Below are positions 35,513 through 45,387 of a stretch of DNA of 64,000 bases, piece after piece. The stretch lies in NCBI RefSeq assembly GCF_029633865.1, contig NC_079219.1, positions 18,805,963 through 18,869,962 of the forward strand, read 5' to 3'. A program made the translations under genes and the position numbers. Below the pieces are notes generated by a model. That model ran no database searches. It was not told where the DNA came from and saw only the letters and a list, made by a program, of their open reading frames with translations. Source of the DNA: Lampris incognitus (taxonomy: Eukaryota; Chordata; Actinopteri; Lampriformes; Lampridae). Within the stretch, counting starts at the first letter, position 1; the number at the start of each line of letters is the position of its first letter.

Positions 35513-36790
35513 TGTCAAGTCAAACTATAAAAACAAACAAAATATTAGAGAACAAATCGGACGGAACCAATCTGCCCACGTACTCCCCGGAACATAAGAA
35601 GCGTCGCACAGCGTCACGAGTGACAGTGGCCCGGAAGTGAACAAGCGCTTGGAACAGCTCTAAAGGGGGAAAAAAGGAGAGAGAAAGGTCCGTGCTCCGG
35701 GGAAAACGCGGAAAAGTGTTCGTAATCGGCAGTAAAACTGTGCAGAGCGGATACATCTACAAACCCGGAGAGGCAGCCGGTAAGATGTTGAACTTTAATA
35801 ATTTGAGAGACTGTTTCCCTGTCGGAGATTACCGCCGCTGCCTAACCAGTTTGAGTTCACGTTAGTTTTAGGCCATACACGTCGGCAGCTCATTTACGCG
35901 TGGTTCGGTAGTTTAGCTATTTAATGTTCATAGGTGCAAGTTGGTTTGTCTGTTTTTCTGACCTCGAAGTATATTGGCGGTAAATCCGTTAGCAAATCTG
36001 ATTTTTTTTTGTCAAGTAGATGTACGGGTAATGGAGAAAAAAGCAGTGGGTATTGGCTTTACTTGCATTTGACGTAAGAAAATGCATAATTAAGTGAAAT
36101 AAGGCACAGATGCTTAATGTTTATTTTCTTGCAATAATTTACAAATGCTCTTTTGTCCATTTACATTTATTTGCAATAGCATATTTTTTACATATTTTTT
36201 TCTTTTCTGTTTTTCTATTCAAGGGTTTTTCACCTAATGGCTTATGGCTTATGACTTTTGGCTAATGGCAAATGAATGATGGATCAAATCAAACAGCCGA
36301 ACCTGCCAAAATAAAAGGAGGAAAAAGGAAAAGCTTTTTGGTCATTGAGTGGAATCCAGATAAAAAAAAATCTTCGGATCAGATCCGACTATGGCCGGAC
36401 TCGATGAAGCAGCAATCATTGGCAACGCTGTCTTCGGGAGGGGGCGGAGTCGGCTTGTGTTCGTCACGTGAATGTGTCTCTGTGTGTGTCGGAAAAAACA
36501 GTGGTTCAGCCTGGAGTCGCCTTGTCACGAAAGTGGGGAGGCGGTCTCTTTCGAGACTGCCGGCCGGAGAGATGCAGTTGGCGAACGCATGCAGTACGAG
36601 GGTGGGTGTTTGAATTAAAATAGGGATCAATTGGCCACTAAATTGGGAGAAAGAATGGAAAAATCAGAAATAAATTTATGGAAAAAAAAACCTTCGAGTA
36701 AAGGCATCAATCCCTCAAGTGGGGAAGCTGCACATATTCCAAAACCGGGAGGCCAGGAAACCGGAACAGCGAGAGCAATAACCTGGAATT
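35513..36790 (+). repeat. 5' LTR of BEL/Pao element, carrying a SINE
   Basis: It matches the 3' LTR up to about 36370 and again from about 36686. The intervening 300 bp is a SINE-like insertion. The end is unclear: a few dozen bases before an ATAACCTGGA motif are absent from the 3' LTR. Confidence 0.7.
36377..36680 (+). repeat. SINE-like insertion in 5' LTR
   Basis: Near-identical flanks AAAAAAAAATCTTCG and AAAAAAAAACCTTCG (around 36362-36376 and 36682-36696) bracket it, and the 3' LTR lacks it. Its 3' part, GATCAATTGGCCACTAAATT then GGGAGAAAGA, resembles the tail of the tRNA-derived SINE, but its body (GGGGGCGGAGTCGGCTTGTG) differs. It is probably a different SINE sharing a tail. Confidence 0.65.
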
Positions 36791-36895
36791 CTGGAAAAGG
36801 AAGACAATCAAATGAAAATAAAACAACATCAGATCATCATCAAAAGTTGTACTTACCTTCTCCTCCTTGGAAAAACGTGCAGATTGAAATTAAAT

Positions 36896-37860
36896 ATGGC
36901 TGATCAAGCTAATGGGAAGTCAGTTGATCAACTCAAAGTGGAGCGAGCGATGACATAAAGATTAATCTCCCATCTGGTCAGCAGTATTACCAGGACCTAT
37001 AAAGACATGTCTGAAGAAGAGCTCAGAAACAGTTTCAATAAACTCACAATAGAAGCGGAGAAAGTCATGGAAACCAGTGACAATGTGGAGATTGAGCTGG
37101 ATACAGATCAAGTAGCTGTGTTAACTGAACAGCAAAGAGCTGACCTAGAAAAAACTGAATGAGTGTGAGTTGAAACTAAAGGAGGTCCAAAGCCCATTCA
37201 GGAGGCTCTTTGGGTCAACTTTGGGAATGTTGAATTGACCACTGCACGACAGGTAGCAGAGACTGTGTGTGAACTCGCCGCTGCCGTACAACCGGATGGC
37301 AACCAAGAGGCATGTGACTTCATGCTCAACCACCTGCAAGGTCTGGTAAACACCACAAAGGAGGTGCGCGGTCGATGGAAACGATGGATCCCACCAGGAG
37401 ATCTGGAGGGATTTCAGAGTCACCTAAAAGGGCTTGAACGCCACATCCCCAAATTGGTTTCCAGAAAGGCTGACTTCATAAAGGTGAGGATAAAAGAGGA
37501 GAATGATGCTGAAAGACTAATAACAACAGCGGTAACCTCCAATTATCCCATACCGACCATCAAATTGAAACCAATAGCCCTTCCCAAGTTTGCTGGAAAT
37601 AAACGTGATTTTCACAGGTGGAAAAAGGACTGAAGCACTCCAGAAACAGGGTGAGCCAACCGGTTCAAGACAGGTGAAAAAAGTTAAATTACTAGACAGT
37701 CTTGATGACAAAATGACAAAGGACCTTCGGCTCACTACTTATAACACTGCAGATGACATCTTCCGTGTCCTAGAAAACTGCTATGGCAACCACATTACTA
37801 TTGCTATTGAAATAGTGGAGGAGTTACAGAGAATGCCTCCCGAGATTCAAAACAGCACAA
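36896..37860 (+). pseudogene. BEL/Pao gag, frameshifted
   Basis: The start codon at 36896 follows the 5' LTR and opens MADQANGKSVDQLKVERAMT before a stop. Further frames give KDMSEEELRNSFNKLTIEAE, then 37235-37633 (ELAAAVQPDGNQEACDFMLN, ISKLALPKFAG-like LPKFAGNKRDFHRWKKD), and after a shift from 37634 onward, TEALQKQGEPTGSRQVKKVK and LLDSLDDKMTKDLRLTTYNT. The LPKF(A/S)GNxRDFHxWKxD block marks the Gag core of BEL/Pao elements. It would form the RNA-packaging particle. At least three breaks make it non-coding now. Confidence 0.75.
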
Positions 37861-38670
37861 GAATCCAGGACTCGTGGTGGATTCCTGGTCCGCAAAATAT
37901 TGCTGATGTATTCACCAGAGGAGCCAGCCATCAAGACCTGAACAAGGAATCAGAGTGGCAAAATGGGCCAAAGTTCTTGAGTTTGCTAGGGAATGAGTGG
38001 CCAATCAAATCAGCCAAGGAGATAGCAGCCACTGCCAGAGAAAGCATCAACAAGTTGCAAAAGAAAGCATTTGTTGCTGCGCTGACAAGGGCCAAGGCAA
38101 AGAACCAAAACAAAATCAGAACCAGATCCAAACACAATATAGGAGACCACCTACAGGGTCAGCTATCCGAAGCCTCGTGGATGTCAAGCGGTTCAGTGTT
38201 CTAACTCAACTGGTCAAAACGGTTGCATGGATCTGGAAAGCGGCAAAAAAGTTCATTGGATAAAATCGAGCCATGAACAGTCCAAAGTGGGAGGCAGTCT
38301 CTTTAACAGGGATCATCTCAGTAAGAGAATGAGAAGATGCACCGAGAGACATTTTTCTTGCAGCAGAAGAGGGCACAACCTTCCCAAGCACCACTACAGA
38401 TAGGCAAGTATGACCAGGATTCTGGGCTGTTGGTTTGTGGTGGCCTAGTGCAGATTTTCAAAGAAGATCAAGTCACTGCCCCAATCTTATGCCTGGGTGT
38501 CAACACTGTTAGCTTGGGAGGCCCACAATGGGAGTCATGATGGAGTGGCCAGAACCTTGCTTAAGATGAGAAGGAGAGCATTGGTCATAAGGGGTAGGCG
38601 AATTGCCCGAAAAGTTGTTGATGGCTGTATAGTCTGCAGGAAGGTAAAAGCAAGAAACATTTCAACAAAT
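37861..38670 (+). pseudogene. BEL/Pao RNase H end and linker
   Basis: Directly after the gag the frame continues with IQDSWWIPGPQNIADVFTRG, the typical end of the BEL/Pao RNase H domain. Thus protease, reverse transcriptase and most of RNase H are deleted at about 37860. The following linker before the integrase (RESINKLQKKAFVAALTRAK and then pieces in three frames to HDGVARTLLKMRRRALVIRG and VVDGCIVCRKVKARN) is frameshifted several times. The VVDGCIVCRK part belongs to the zinc-binding integrase domain. Confidence 0.7.
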
Positions 38671-38671
38671 A

Positions 38672-39391
38672 ATGGGTGACTTGCCACCAGAGAGAACTGA
38701 ACCTGCTGCACCATTAAAGTTCACAAGAGTAGACCTTTTCGGACCCTACCAAGTAAGAGATGACGTTAAGAAAAGAGTGATGTTGAAAGTCAGGGGAATT
38801 GTCTTTTGCTGCATGGCCAGCAGAGCCATCCACACAGACTTAGTAAATACCCTATCAACCAAAGGTCCCCTGATGGCCTATCAAAGGTTCACAGCAATCA
38901 GGGGGCATTCAAGAAAGATGTGGTCAGATCCAGGCAACAATTTCATTGGAGCAAAACCAGTCTTAGAGGAGCTGTACAGATTCTTGGATGGTCTTAACAA
39001 AGCAGCCCTGGAGGAGGCTGCAGCCATAAATGGAACGGAGTGGATGTGGAAAATCCATCTGGCCGATTCTCCACACAGAAATGGTGCTGCAGAAGCTGCT
39101 GTCCAGTTTATAAAGAGGGCACTCCTGAGTCTTGGAAATGACTATGTGCTTAGTTACAGCGAGTTTCAGACAACTCTTCACATAGCAGCCAACCCTTCAA
39201 ATGAGTGCCCAATTTACGCCAGGGTACAGAGCCGGGAAGACTATTCAATATGTCACACCCAATTCTCTCCTACTCGGTCGAGCATCTCAAAGCGGGGATT
39301 TAAAAACCCTGACTTTTCCAGCTACCCTTACAAAAGACTCCGAGCAATGCAGTCAGAGGTGACCAAGTTCTGGAGGCACTGGAGTTTGTAA
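38672..39391 (+). pseudogene. BEL/Pao integrase core, open over 239 codons
   Basis: The frame contains PLKFTRVDLFGPYQVRDDVK (first catalytic Asp), the CCMASRAIHTDLVNTLST block, MWSDPGNNFIGAKPVLEELY (second Asp) and SPHRNGAAEAAVQFIKRALL (catalytic Glu), so the D-D-E triad is present. It is cut short at FWRHWSL by a stop, while traces of the C-terminus continue in other frames to about 39700 (QFKLGRVVSTNPDSKGVVRD). The enzyme would insert element DNA into chromosomes. It cannot be made as part of a polyprotein here because upstream regions are deleted. Confidence 0.78.
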
Positions 39392-39799
39392 GGAGCAAGT
39401 GGCATACTGCACAGAGAAACGTCGCCATGGGGGACATTGTCTGATTAGGTGACCAAAACGCACCGAGGGGACAATTCAAGCTTGGCAGAGTCGTCAGTAC
39501 CAATCCAGACAGCAAAGGTGTTGTGAGGGATGTCAACGTAAGGTCTTTACAAGCTACTGTGTTCCTATGTCAAAAGCTCTGAAAGAAAAAACAAGCCATC
39601 GAACCTCTGATAGATCCAAGCCAATATCCTTCGCAGGGAGACCAGGCAGCTGGTTGTCTTACTACCTGCTGAAGAACAGATGGAAAGTTAAAGCGGTAAT
39701 ACATATTAACCTTGTCAAGGACTTCGAACTGGGACCACCAAGTTTGCCTTTAAATCTGGCGATCTCCCCAGTGGTTCCATGGGAAGCTCGAGTGGGAGG

Positions 39800-40678
39800 T
39801 GTCAAGTCAAACTATAAAAACAAACAGAATACTGAGAGAACAAAGCGGGCGGAACCAACCTGCCTACGTACTGTCCGGAGCATAAGAGGCATCGCACAGC
39901 GTCAAGAGGGACAGCGGCCTGGAAGTGAACAAGTGCCGCGCCAAAAGCGGGGACCGTGCACGGAGAAAACTCTGAAAAGTGTTCCCGAACAGCATTCTAA
40001 TCGGCAGTAAAACTGTGCCGAGCGGATACATCTACAAAATCCGGAGAGGCAGCCGGTAAGATGTTGAACTTTAATAATTTGAGAGACTGTCTCCCTGGCG
40101 AAGATTACTGCCGCTGCCACAGAGGTCGGCAGCTCATTTACGCGTGGTTCGATAGTTTAACTATTTAATATTCATAGGTGCAAGTTGGTTTGTCTGTTTT
40201 CTGAAATCTAAGTATATTGGCTGTAAATCCGTTTGCAGATCTGATGATTTTTGTCAAATAGACGTGCGGGGAATGGAGATGGGGGGGGGCAGTGGGTATT
40301 GGCTTTACTTGCATTTGATGTAAGAAAATGTATAATTAAGTGAAATAAGGCGCAGATTCTTATTGTTTGTTTTCTTGCAGTAATTACAAATGCTTTTTTT
40401 GTCCATTTACATGTATTTGCAGTAGCATATTTGTACACAATTTTTTTCTTTTCTGTTTTTTTTTATTCAAAGGTTTTTCACCTAATGGCTTATGGCTTGT
40501 GCCTTATGACTTTTGGTTAATGGCAAATGAATGATGGATCAAATCTATATAAATAAAAGGAGTAAAAAATGAAAAGCTTTTTGGTTATTGAGTGAAATCC
40601 AGTTAAAAACCTTCGGGTAGATCCTTCGATCCCTTTCAAGTGGGGAAGCTGCACATATTCTAAAAACATAACTTGACA
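39800..40678 (+). repeat. 3' LTR of BEL/Pao element
   Basis: 879 bp, beginning TGTCAAGTCAAACTATAAAA and ending AACATAACTTGACA. It lacks the SINE and differs from the 5' LTR by substitutions and indels, for example a missing block around the TTTAGGCCATACAC of the 5' copy. Confidence 0.8.
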
Positions 40679-40683
40679 AATGC

Positions 40684-40838
40684 TGTGGAAAATGTTAAGC
40701 CAGATCTTTGTTGGGGGATTTAATTTTGATAATACTTTTCTGATACTGTAAAAAGTTGTACAAGCCTTGTGTGCCAGTGTGGACATAGCTTTTACAAAGT
40801 GTCTAGAGACTGTGGAATGTGAAGCTTGGTTGAACACC
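40684..40838 (-). pseudogene. Minus-strand LINE, middle piece
   Basis: It reads VSRHFVKAMSTLAHKACTTF and YSIRKVLSKLNPPTKIWLNI, the region after the RT palm. It continues directly, across the BEL insertion, into 35512-34096. Confidence 0.65.
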
Positions 40839-41589
40839 TTGACAAGCCATCAAAGGCATACAGCATGGAAATCAGTGCTGAAAAAAACAAACTAATGACT
40901 AATAACACCAGTGGCATTAGCAGTAACATTCACGTCAATGGTCAAACACTCGACAGTCAACAAATTTAAATATCTTGGGGCCATTGTCACAGATGAAGGA
41001 TCCAAACCAGAAGTCCTTTACCGCATTGCATAAGCGACTGCGGCACTCACAAAGTTAAAACGAATCTGGAAAAACAAAAACATTAGTACCGGGTCTAAAG
41101 TCGGAATGATGCGCTCAATAGTCATCTTCATCTTTTTATACGCATGTGAAACTTGGACACTCACAGCAGATCTCCAAAGAAGAATAAGCGCAATGGAGAT
41201 GAGGTGCTGCAGAAAGATTCTAGGTATCTCATATAGAGACCATATTACAAATGAAGAGGTGAGAAGAAGGATTACATAAACCATTGAAACACATGAAGAC
41301 TTGTTGACAATCGTCAAGAAGAGAAAACTAAAATGGTATGGTCACATCTCGAGAAGTTCCGGCCTTGCCAAGACCATCCTGCAAGGCACAGTGAGGGGCT
41401 GGCAAAGACAGAAGAAACGATTACTATGTAATATCAGAGTGGACAGGCCTTGACTTTGCCAGCTTACAGAGGGCAGTTGAGGACAGACAGAGATGGCGAG
41501 GACTGTTTGCGGATTCAACAGCGGTGCCCAACGACCTCTCGAAAGGTTACGAGATAGGTGAGGTAAGGAGAGACTTTGATTTTTAGGCC
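40839..41589 (+). pseudogene. Plus-strand LINE RT fragment
   Basis: Broken frames encode MEISAEKNKLMTNNTSGIS, then KYLGAIVTDEGSKPEV-like and SLVIFIFLYACETWTLTAD-like text, the block QRRISAMEMRCCRKILGISY and RKLKWYGHISRSSGLAKTIL. These are RT thumb and downstream regions of an endonuclease-type LINE. It separates two pieces of the minus-strand LINE and is full of stops. Confidence 0.6.
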
Positions 41590-42091
41590 AAGTTATGATA
41601 TCATAGTCCATTTGTATTATTTAATAATGTTTCTCCTAAGACAAATTGATGCTTTTTTTATTGTTGATCTTGCTTTTTTTTAATATCATGATCTTGGTTT
41701 TGTCTAGGTTAACTTTTAATGCTCAGTTTTAACAGTACTTGTGTAATATATCTAAACTTTCTTGAAGGCCTTACTCAGTTTGTGATAACAAAAGATCATC
41801 TGCATAAAAGAGGCCCAGGGCTTGTAGAGTTTTTGAATAATTTAGATAGTCAATGTAGTATATATTGAAGCATGTGGCAGACAAATTGCAACCTTGATAA
41901 CCTCCACCACACTGTTTAAAAGGTTCTGTTCTTTTTTTTTATCAGTTCTTATTGCACACATTTTCTGAGCATTTAAATTTTATCAGGTTGTATACTATGC
42001 CACCAATACCATTTTGAAGAAGCTGGTAGAAAGCTTTCTTAAAATCAACAAAGCAAGCATAGATTTTCCTTCTATTTTTTTGGTGTACATC
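41590..42091 (-). pseudogene. Minus-strand LINE, RT palm piece
   Basis: The minus strand encodes AGCNLSATCFNIY-like residues, ALGLFYADDLLLSQTE (the YADD catalytic box, about 41800-41845) and LDILHKYC with ALKVNLDKTKIMIF. Stops are present. Although the YADD motif survives, the gene is broken. Confidence 0.65.
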
Positions 42092-42111
42092 AGAATAAGA
42101 ATCAACTTTAT

Positions 42112-42535
42112 AGCGTAGCAGTCTTTTCCATTGCCTACCAACACGGGGATCGCCGGTTTGAATCCCTGTGTTACCTCCAGTTTGGTCGGGTGTCCCTACA
42201 GGCACAATTGGCCATGTCTGTAGGTGGGAAGCCAGATGTGGGTATGTGTCCTGGTCGCTGCACTAGCACCTCCTCTGGTCGGTTGGGGCGCCTGTTCGGG
42301 GGGGAGGGGGAACTGGGAGGAATAGTGTGATCCTTCCATGCGCTACATCCCCCAGGTGAAACTCCTCACTGTCAGGTGAAAAGAAGCAGCTAGCAACTCC
42401 ACATGTATTGGAGGAGACACGATAGTCTGCAGCCCTCCCCAGATCAGCAGAGGGGGTGGAGCTGTGACTGGGACGGCTTGGAAAAGTTGGGTAATTGGCC
42501 AAGTACAATCAGCGAGAAAAAGGGGGTGGGGGGGA
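42112..42535 (+). repeat. tRNA-derived SINE, full length
   Basis: Its tRNA-like head has box A (TAGCGTAGCAGTC) and box B (GGTTTGAATCC). The body matches 17841-18305 in reverse. It ends in a GAGAAAAAGGGGGTGGG tail and is flanked by a perfect 12-bp duplication, AATCAACTTTAT (42100-42111 and 42536-42547). Confidence 0.9.
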
Positions 42536-42547
42536 AATCAACTTTAT

Positions 42548-42700
42548 TGGGGAAGTGTTCGGATACACATGAGGAATTTGATTTTGGTTCACAGCAGCTT
42601 CTAGCACTTGCAGACATCCCTCACACAAAAAAGAAAACTAAGAAAGAAAACAAAAAAATGGCGAAATAAATGGAACAGCAACAGAATGGAGGCAAGCATG
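42548..42700 (-). repeat. Element 3' tail split by the SINE
   Basis: On the minus strand the text TCCCCAATAAAGTTGATT continues beyond the SINE into ATTCTTATTCTG (42092-42111). This is an AATAAA-bearing 3' end with an ATTCT-type tail, common to fish LINEs. The family is not determined. Confidence 0.4.
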
Positions 42701-42802
42701 TATGCAAAACAGGTGTGTCGCTACTATACAGAGTTTTGTTATGGTTGAATAATCAGTAGCCTATGCCCATATGTTATACCATATTGCTTATATACTATAT
42801 TG

Positions 42803-43797
42803 TATGAGGACGTCGGGAGTTGCAGGGAAGTATGTAGGAGTGGTGCAGGATATGTATGAGGGAAGTGTGACAATGGTGAGATATGCGGTTGGAATGACAG
42901 ATGGGTTCAAGGTGGAGGTGGGATTACATCAAAGATCGGCTCTGAGCCCTTGTTTGCAATGGTGATGGACAGGTTGACAGACAAGATCAGGCAGGAGGCT
43001 CCGTGGACGATGATGTTTGTGGATGGCATTGTGATCTGTAGTGAGAGTAGGTTGCAGGTTGAGGAGAGCCTGGAGAGGTGGAGGTATGCACTGGAGAGAA
43101 GAGGAAGGAAAGTCAGTAGGAGCAAGACGGAATACCTTTGCGTGAATGGGAGGGAGGATAGTGGAATGGTGAGGATGCAAGGAGTGGAGGTGACGAAGGC
43201 ATATGAGTTTAAATACTTGGGGTCAACTGTCCAAAGTAATGGGGAGTGCAGGAGAGAGGTGAAGAAGAGAGTGCAGGCAGGGTGGAGTGGGTGGAGAAGA
43301 GTGTCAGGAGTGATTTGTGACAGAAGGGTACCAGCAAGAGTTAAAGGGAAGGTTTACAAGATGGTTGTGAGACCAGCTATGTTATATGGTGTGGAGACAG
43401 TGGCACTGATGAAAAGATAAGAGGCGGAGCTGGAGGTGGCAGAGTTGAAGATGATAAGATATTAATTGGGAGTGATGAAGAAGGACAGGATTAGGAATGA
43501 TTATATTAGAGGGACCGCTCAAGTTGGACGGTTTGGAGACAAAGCAAGAGGGGCAAGATTGAGATGGCTTGGACATGTGCGGAGGAGAGATGCTGGGTAT
43601 ATTGGGAAAAGGACGCTGAATATGGAGCTGCCAGGGGAGAGGAAAAGAGGAAGGCCAAAGAGGAGGTTTATGGATGTGGTGAAGGAAGACATGCAGGTGG
43701 CCGGTGTGACAGAGGATGATGCAGAAGACAGGAAGAAATGGAAACGGATGGTCTGCTGTGGCGACCCCTAACGGGAGCAGCCGAAGTAGTAGTAGTA
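42803..43797 (+). pseudogene. RTE-type LINE, 5'-truncated, with perfect TSD
   Basis: A 17-bp perfect duplication, GCTTATATACTATATTG (42786-42802 and 43798-43814), brackets it. The first frame (42807-42965) encodes GVAGKYVGVVQDMYEGSVTM and LHQRSALSPC. After a frameshift, 42950-43420 encodes the RT palm, MDRLTDKIRQEAPWTMMFVD, where the catalytic ADD is changed to VDG. Then come KSRSKTEYLCVN-like and EFKYLGSTVQSNGECRREVK. After a stop, 43466-43771 encodes IRGTAQVGRFGDKARGARLR and ERKRGRPKRRFMDVVKEDMQ ending CGDP. The tail is GGGAGCAGCC plus (AGT)n. It is dead, but the clean duplication shows a simple insertion. Confidence 0.85.
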
Positions 43798-43814
43798 GCT
43801 TATATACTATATTG

Positions 43815-44139
43815 CCCATACACTATACCATATACCAATTCCACAACTTCACAACCTATCATGCCCATATACAATGCTATATATTCCCAAGTCAAGTCAG
43901 TCAATTTTATTTGTATAGCCCATTATCCCAAATTACAAATATGCCTCAATGGGCTTTAAGTGGGCCACTATATTACACGATATTATCTTATGTACCAAAA
44001 GTATACACTATATATTCACATACCATCCACCTCACAACTACATACTATATACCAATGTTACAGCCACAACAATAACAGCAATACTTTGTAACCCGTATAG
44101 AGCAGTTGTATGTGTGGTTACAATTATACATTTATATTT
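43815..44139. other. AT-rich low-complexity DNA with SINE-type tail
   Basis: TATACTATA-like repeats dominate. At about 43888-43958 GTCAGTCAATTTTATTTGTA and ATGCCTCAATGGGCTTTA form a dispersed fish repeat tail. Confidence 0.45.
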
Positions 44140-44728
44140 CACATCTGGTTTAAAAGGTAGTGCACATCGTAGATGTGTAGGTGAGACATCTTGACCAGAG
44201 GGGGCTCTTTACGAAGTGTCATATTTACATAATAAGTGTCTGTTCTTGTGTTCATGAGAGAGATAATTTTCTTATATTGTTTCAGAACCCTCTGGTAATC
44301 ATGGCGTAATGCTTGGTTTCTAGGGTTTTTTATGTTTTGTGTTTGATATTTTTCTCAGTTGTTTTGTGAAGGGAAGAACATTTATTGTCAAACATTTTTT
44401 GTTTTGCTTTTTGTCTGATTTGTGATCAAGCCCTTTCAGATTGGAAACTTTTCCCAGTTTGTTCAGATCTTTTGTGGTCATATTTGCACCATCTTTGTTT
44501 ATCTAGTATTGATTATATAAAAGTCATCTTGTAACATTTGAATGTTTTTACAATGAAATGCATTAGTGTAGTCTGTGTGCTCCGTCCATTTGTTAGATGT
44601 TGGGAGCAATAAAAGGTTATGATCAGGGTGATTTGTTCTTGGTAAGGCTTGTTTTTCTTTTCAAGTACAAATTGATCTGATTGTGATCTGATATGGGACA
44701 TTGTGGTAGACAATGAATACACTTATTT
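44140..44728 (-). pseudogene. Minus-strand LINE, linker piece
   Basis: On the minus strand it starts with ISDHNQINLYLKRKTSLTK, the end of the endonuclease domain. It continues through LGKVSNLKGLDHKSDKKQNK and KQLRKISNTKHKKP with stops between. It joins the 44881-45146 piece across an L2-like tail. Confidence 0.6.
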
Positions 44729-44730
44729 GT

Positions 44731-44880
44731 CCATCCATCCATCCATCCATCCATTATCCAAACCGCTTATCCTGCTCTCAGGGTCGCAGGGATGCTGGAG
44801 CCTATCCCAGCAGTCATTGGGCGGCAGGCGGGGAGACACCCTGGACAGGCCACCAGGCCATCATAGGGTGTCCAACAAAT
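44731..44880 (-). repeat. L2-like LINE 3' tail inside the LINE
   Basis: A (CCAT)n start, CCGCTTATCCTGCTCTCAGG, GGAGCCTATCCCAGCAGTCA and GGGGAGACACCCTGGACAGG. It separates two endonuclease pieces of the minus-strand LINE. Confidence 0.6.
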
Positions 44881-45146
44881 TTTCCGCTGATAGCAATCCA
44901 TTTCTGACATTTCCAAACAAATATTAAGTGCTATTTTTTTGATAATTGAGTAATCACACTAGATTTGTTCAGGATAAAAATCTGTGATTGCATAATCTAT
45001 TGCGCTATTTCCTAAAGTGGGAGAATAGGTGAATTTGCCTAGGGAACCTCCTCTTGTTTTCCCATTAACAATGTATAATCCTATAATCCTAGGGCCTTAC
45101 ACATTTGTAATTATTTTCCACACTTATTTACTCTACTGTCATAACT
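44881..45146 (-). pseudogene. Minus-strand LINE, endonuclease piece
   Basis: The minus strand encodes LYIVNGKTRGGSLGKFTYSP, TLGNSAIDYAITDFYPEQI, the apurinic-type endonuclease segment before the SDH motif (which is in 44728-44140). This is the most 5' part I can see. The element's start is missing. Confidence 0.65.
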
Positions 45147-45291
45147 ACTACTACGTGCGGCTGCTCCCGTTAGGGATCACCACAGCGGATCATCCGTTTG
45201 CATCTCTTCCTATCCTCTGCATCTTCCTCTGTCACACCAGCCACCTGCACGTCCTCTCTCACCACACCCATATGCCTCCCCCTTGGCCTAT
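45147..45291 (-). repeat. RTE 3' end, antisense fragment
   Basis: TACTACTACG with GGCTGCTCCCGTTAGGGATC and CCAGCCACCTGCACGTCCTC are the reverse complement of the 3' end of the LINE at 42803-43797. About 145 bp remains. Confidence 0.8.
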
Positions 45292-45387
45292 ACTATCTAT
45301 CATATACTATACTATCATAACTATGTCTATGTTTTGTGACAGGAGGGTAGCATAAGTGGAATGGTATGAGTAATTTACTATCACCTA

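Larger units (their letters stand above)
35513..40678 (+). mobile_element. BEL/Pao LTR retrotransposon inserted in a LINE
   Basis: The LTRs begin TGTCAAGTCAAAC (35513 and 39800), and the 3' LTR ends ATAACTTGACA, so the tips TGTCAAGT and ACTTGACA are inverted. The element is flanked by a perfect 5-bp target duplication, AATGC (35508-35512 and 40679-40683). A purine-rich GAGTGGGAGG precedes the 3' LTR. The interior has a gag, then a deletion removing protease and most of the reverse transcriptase, then RNase H end and integrase. It lies in vwde intron 1 on the sense strand, splitting a minus-strand LINE. Confidence 0.88.

Noticed and set aside
42112-42190. A tRNA gene
   Set aside because: This is the head of a tRNA-derived SINE flanked by a 12-bp target duplication.
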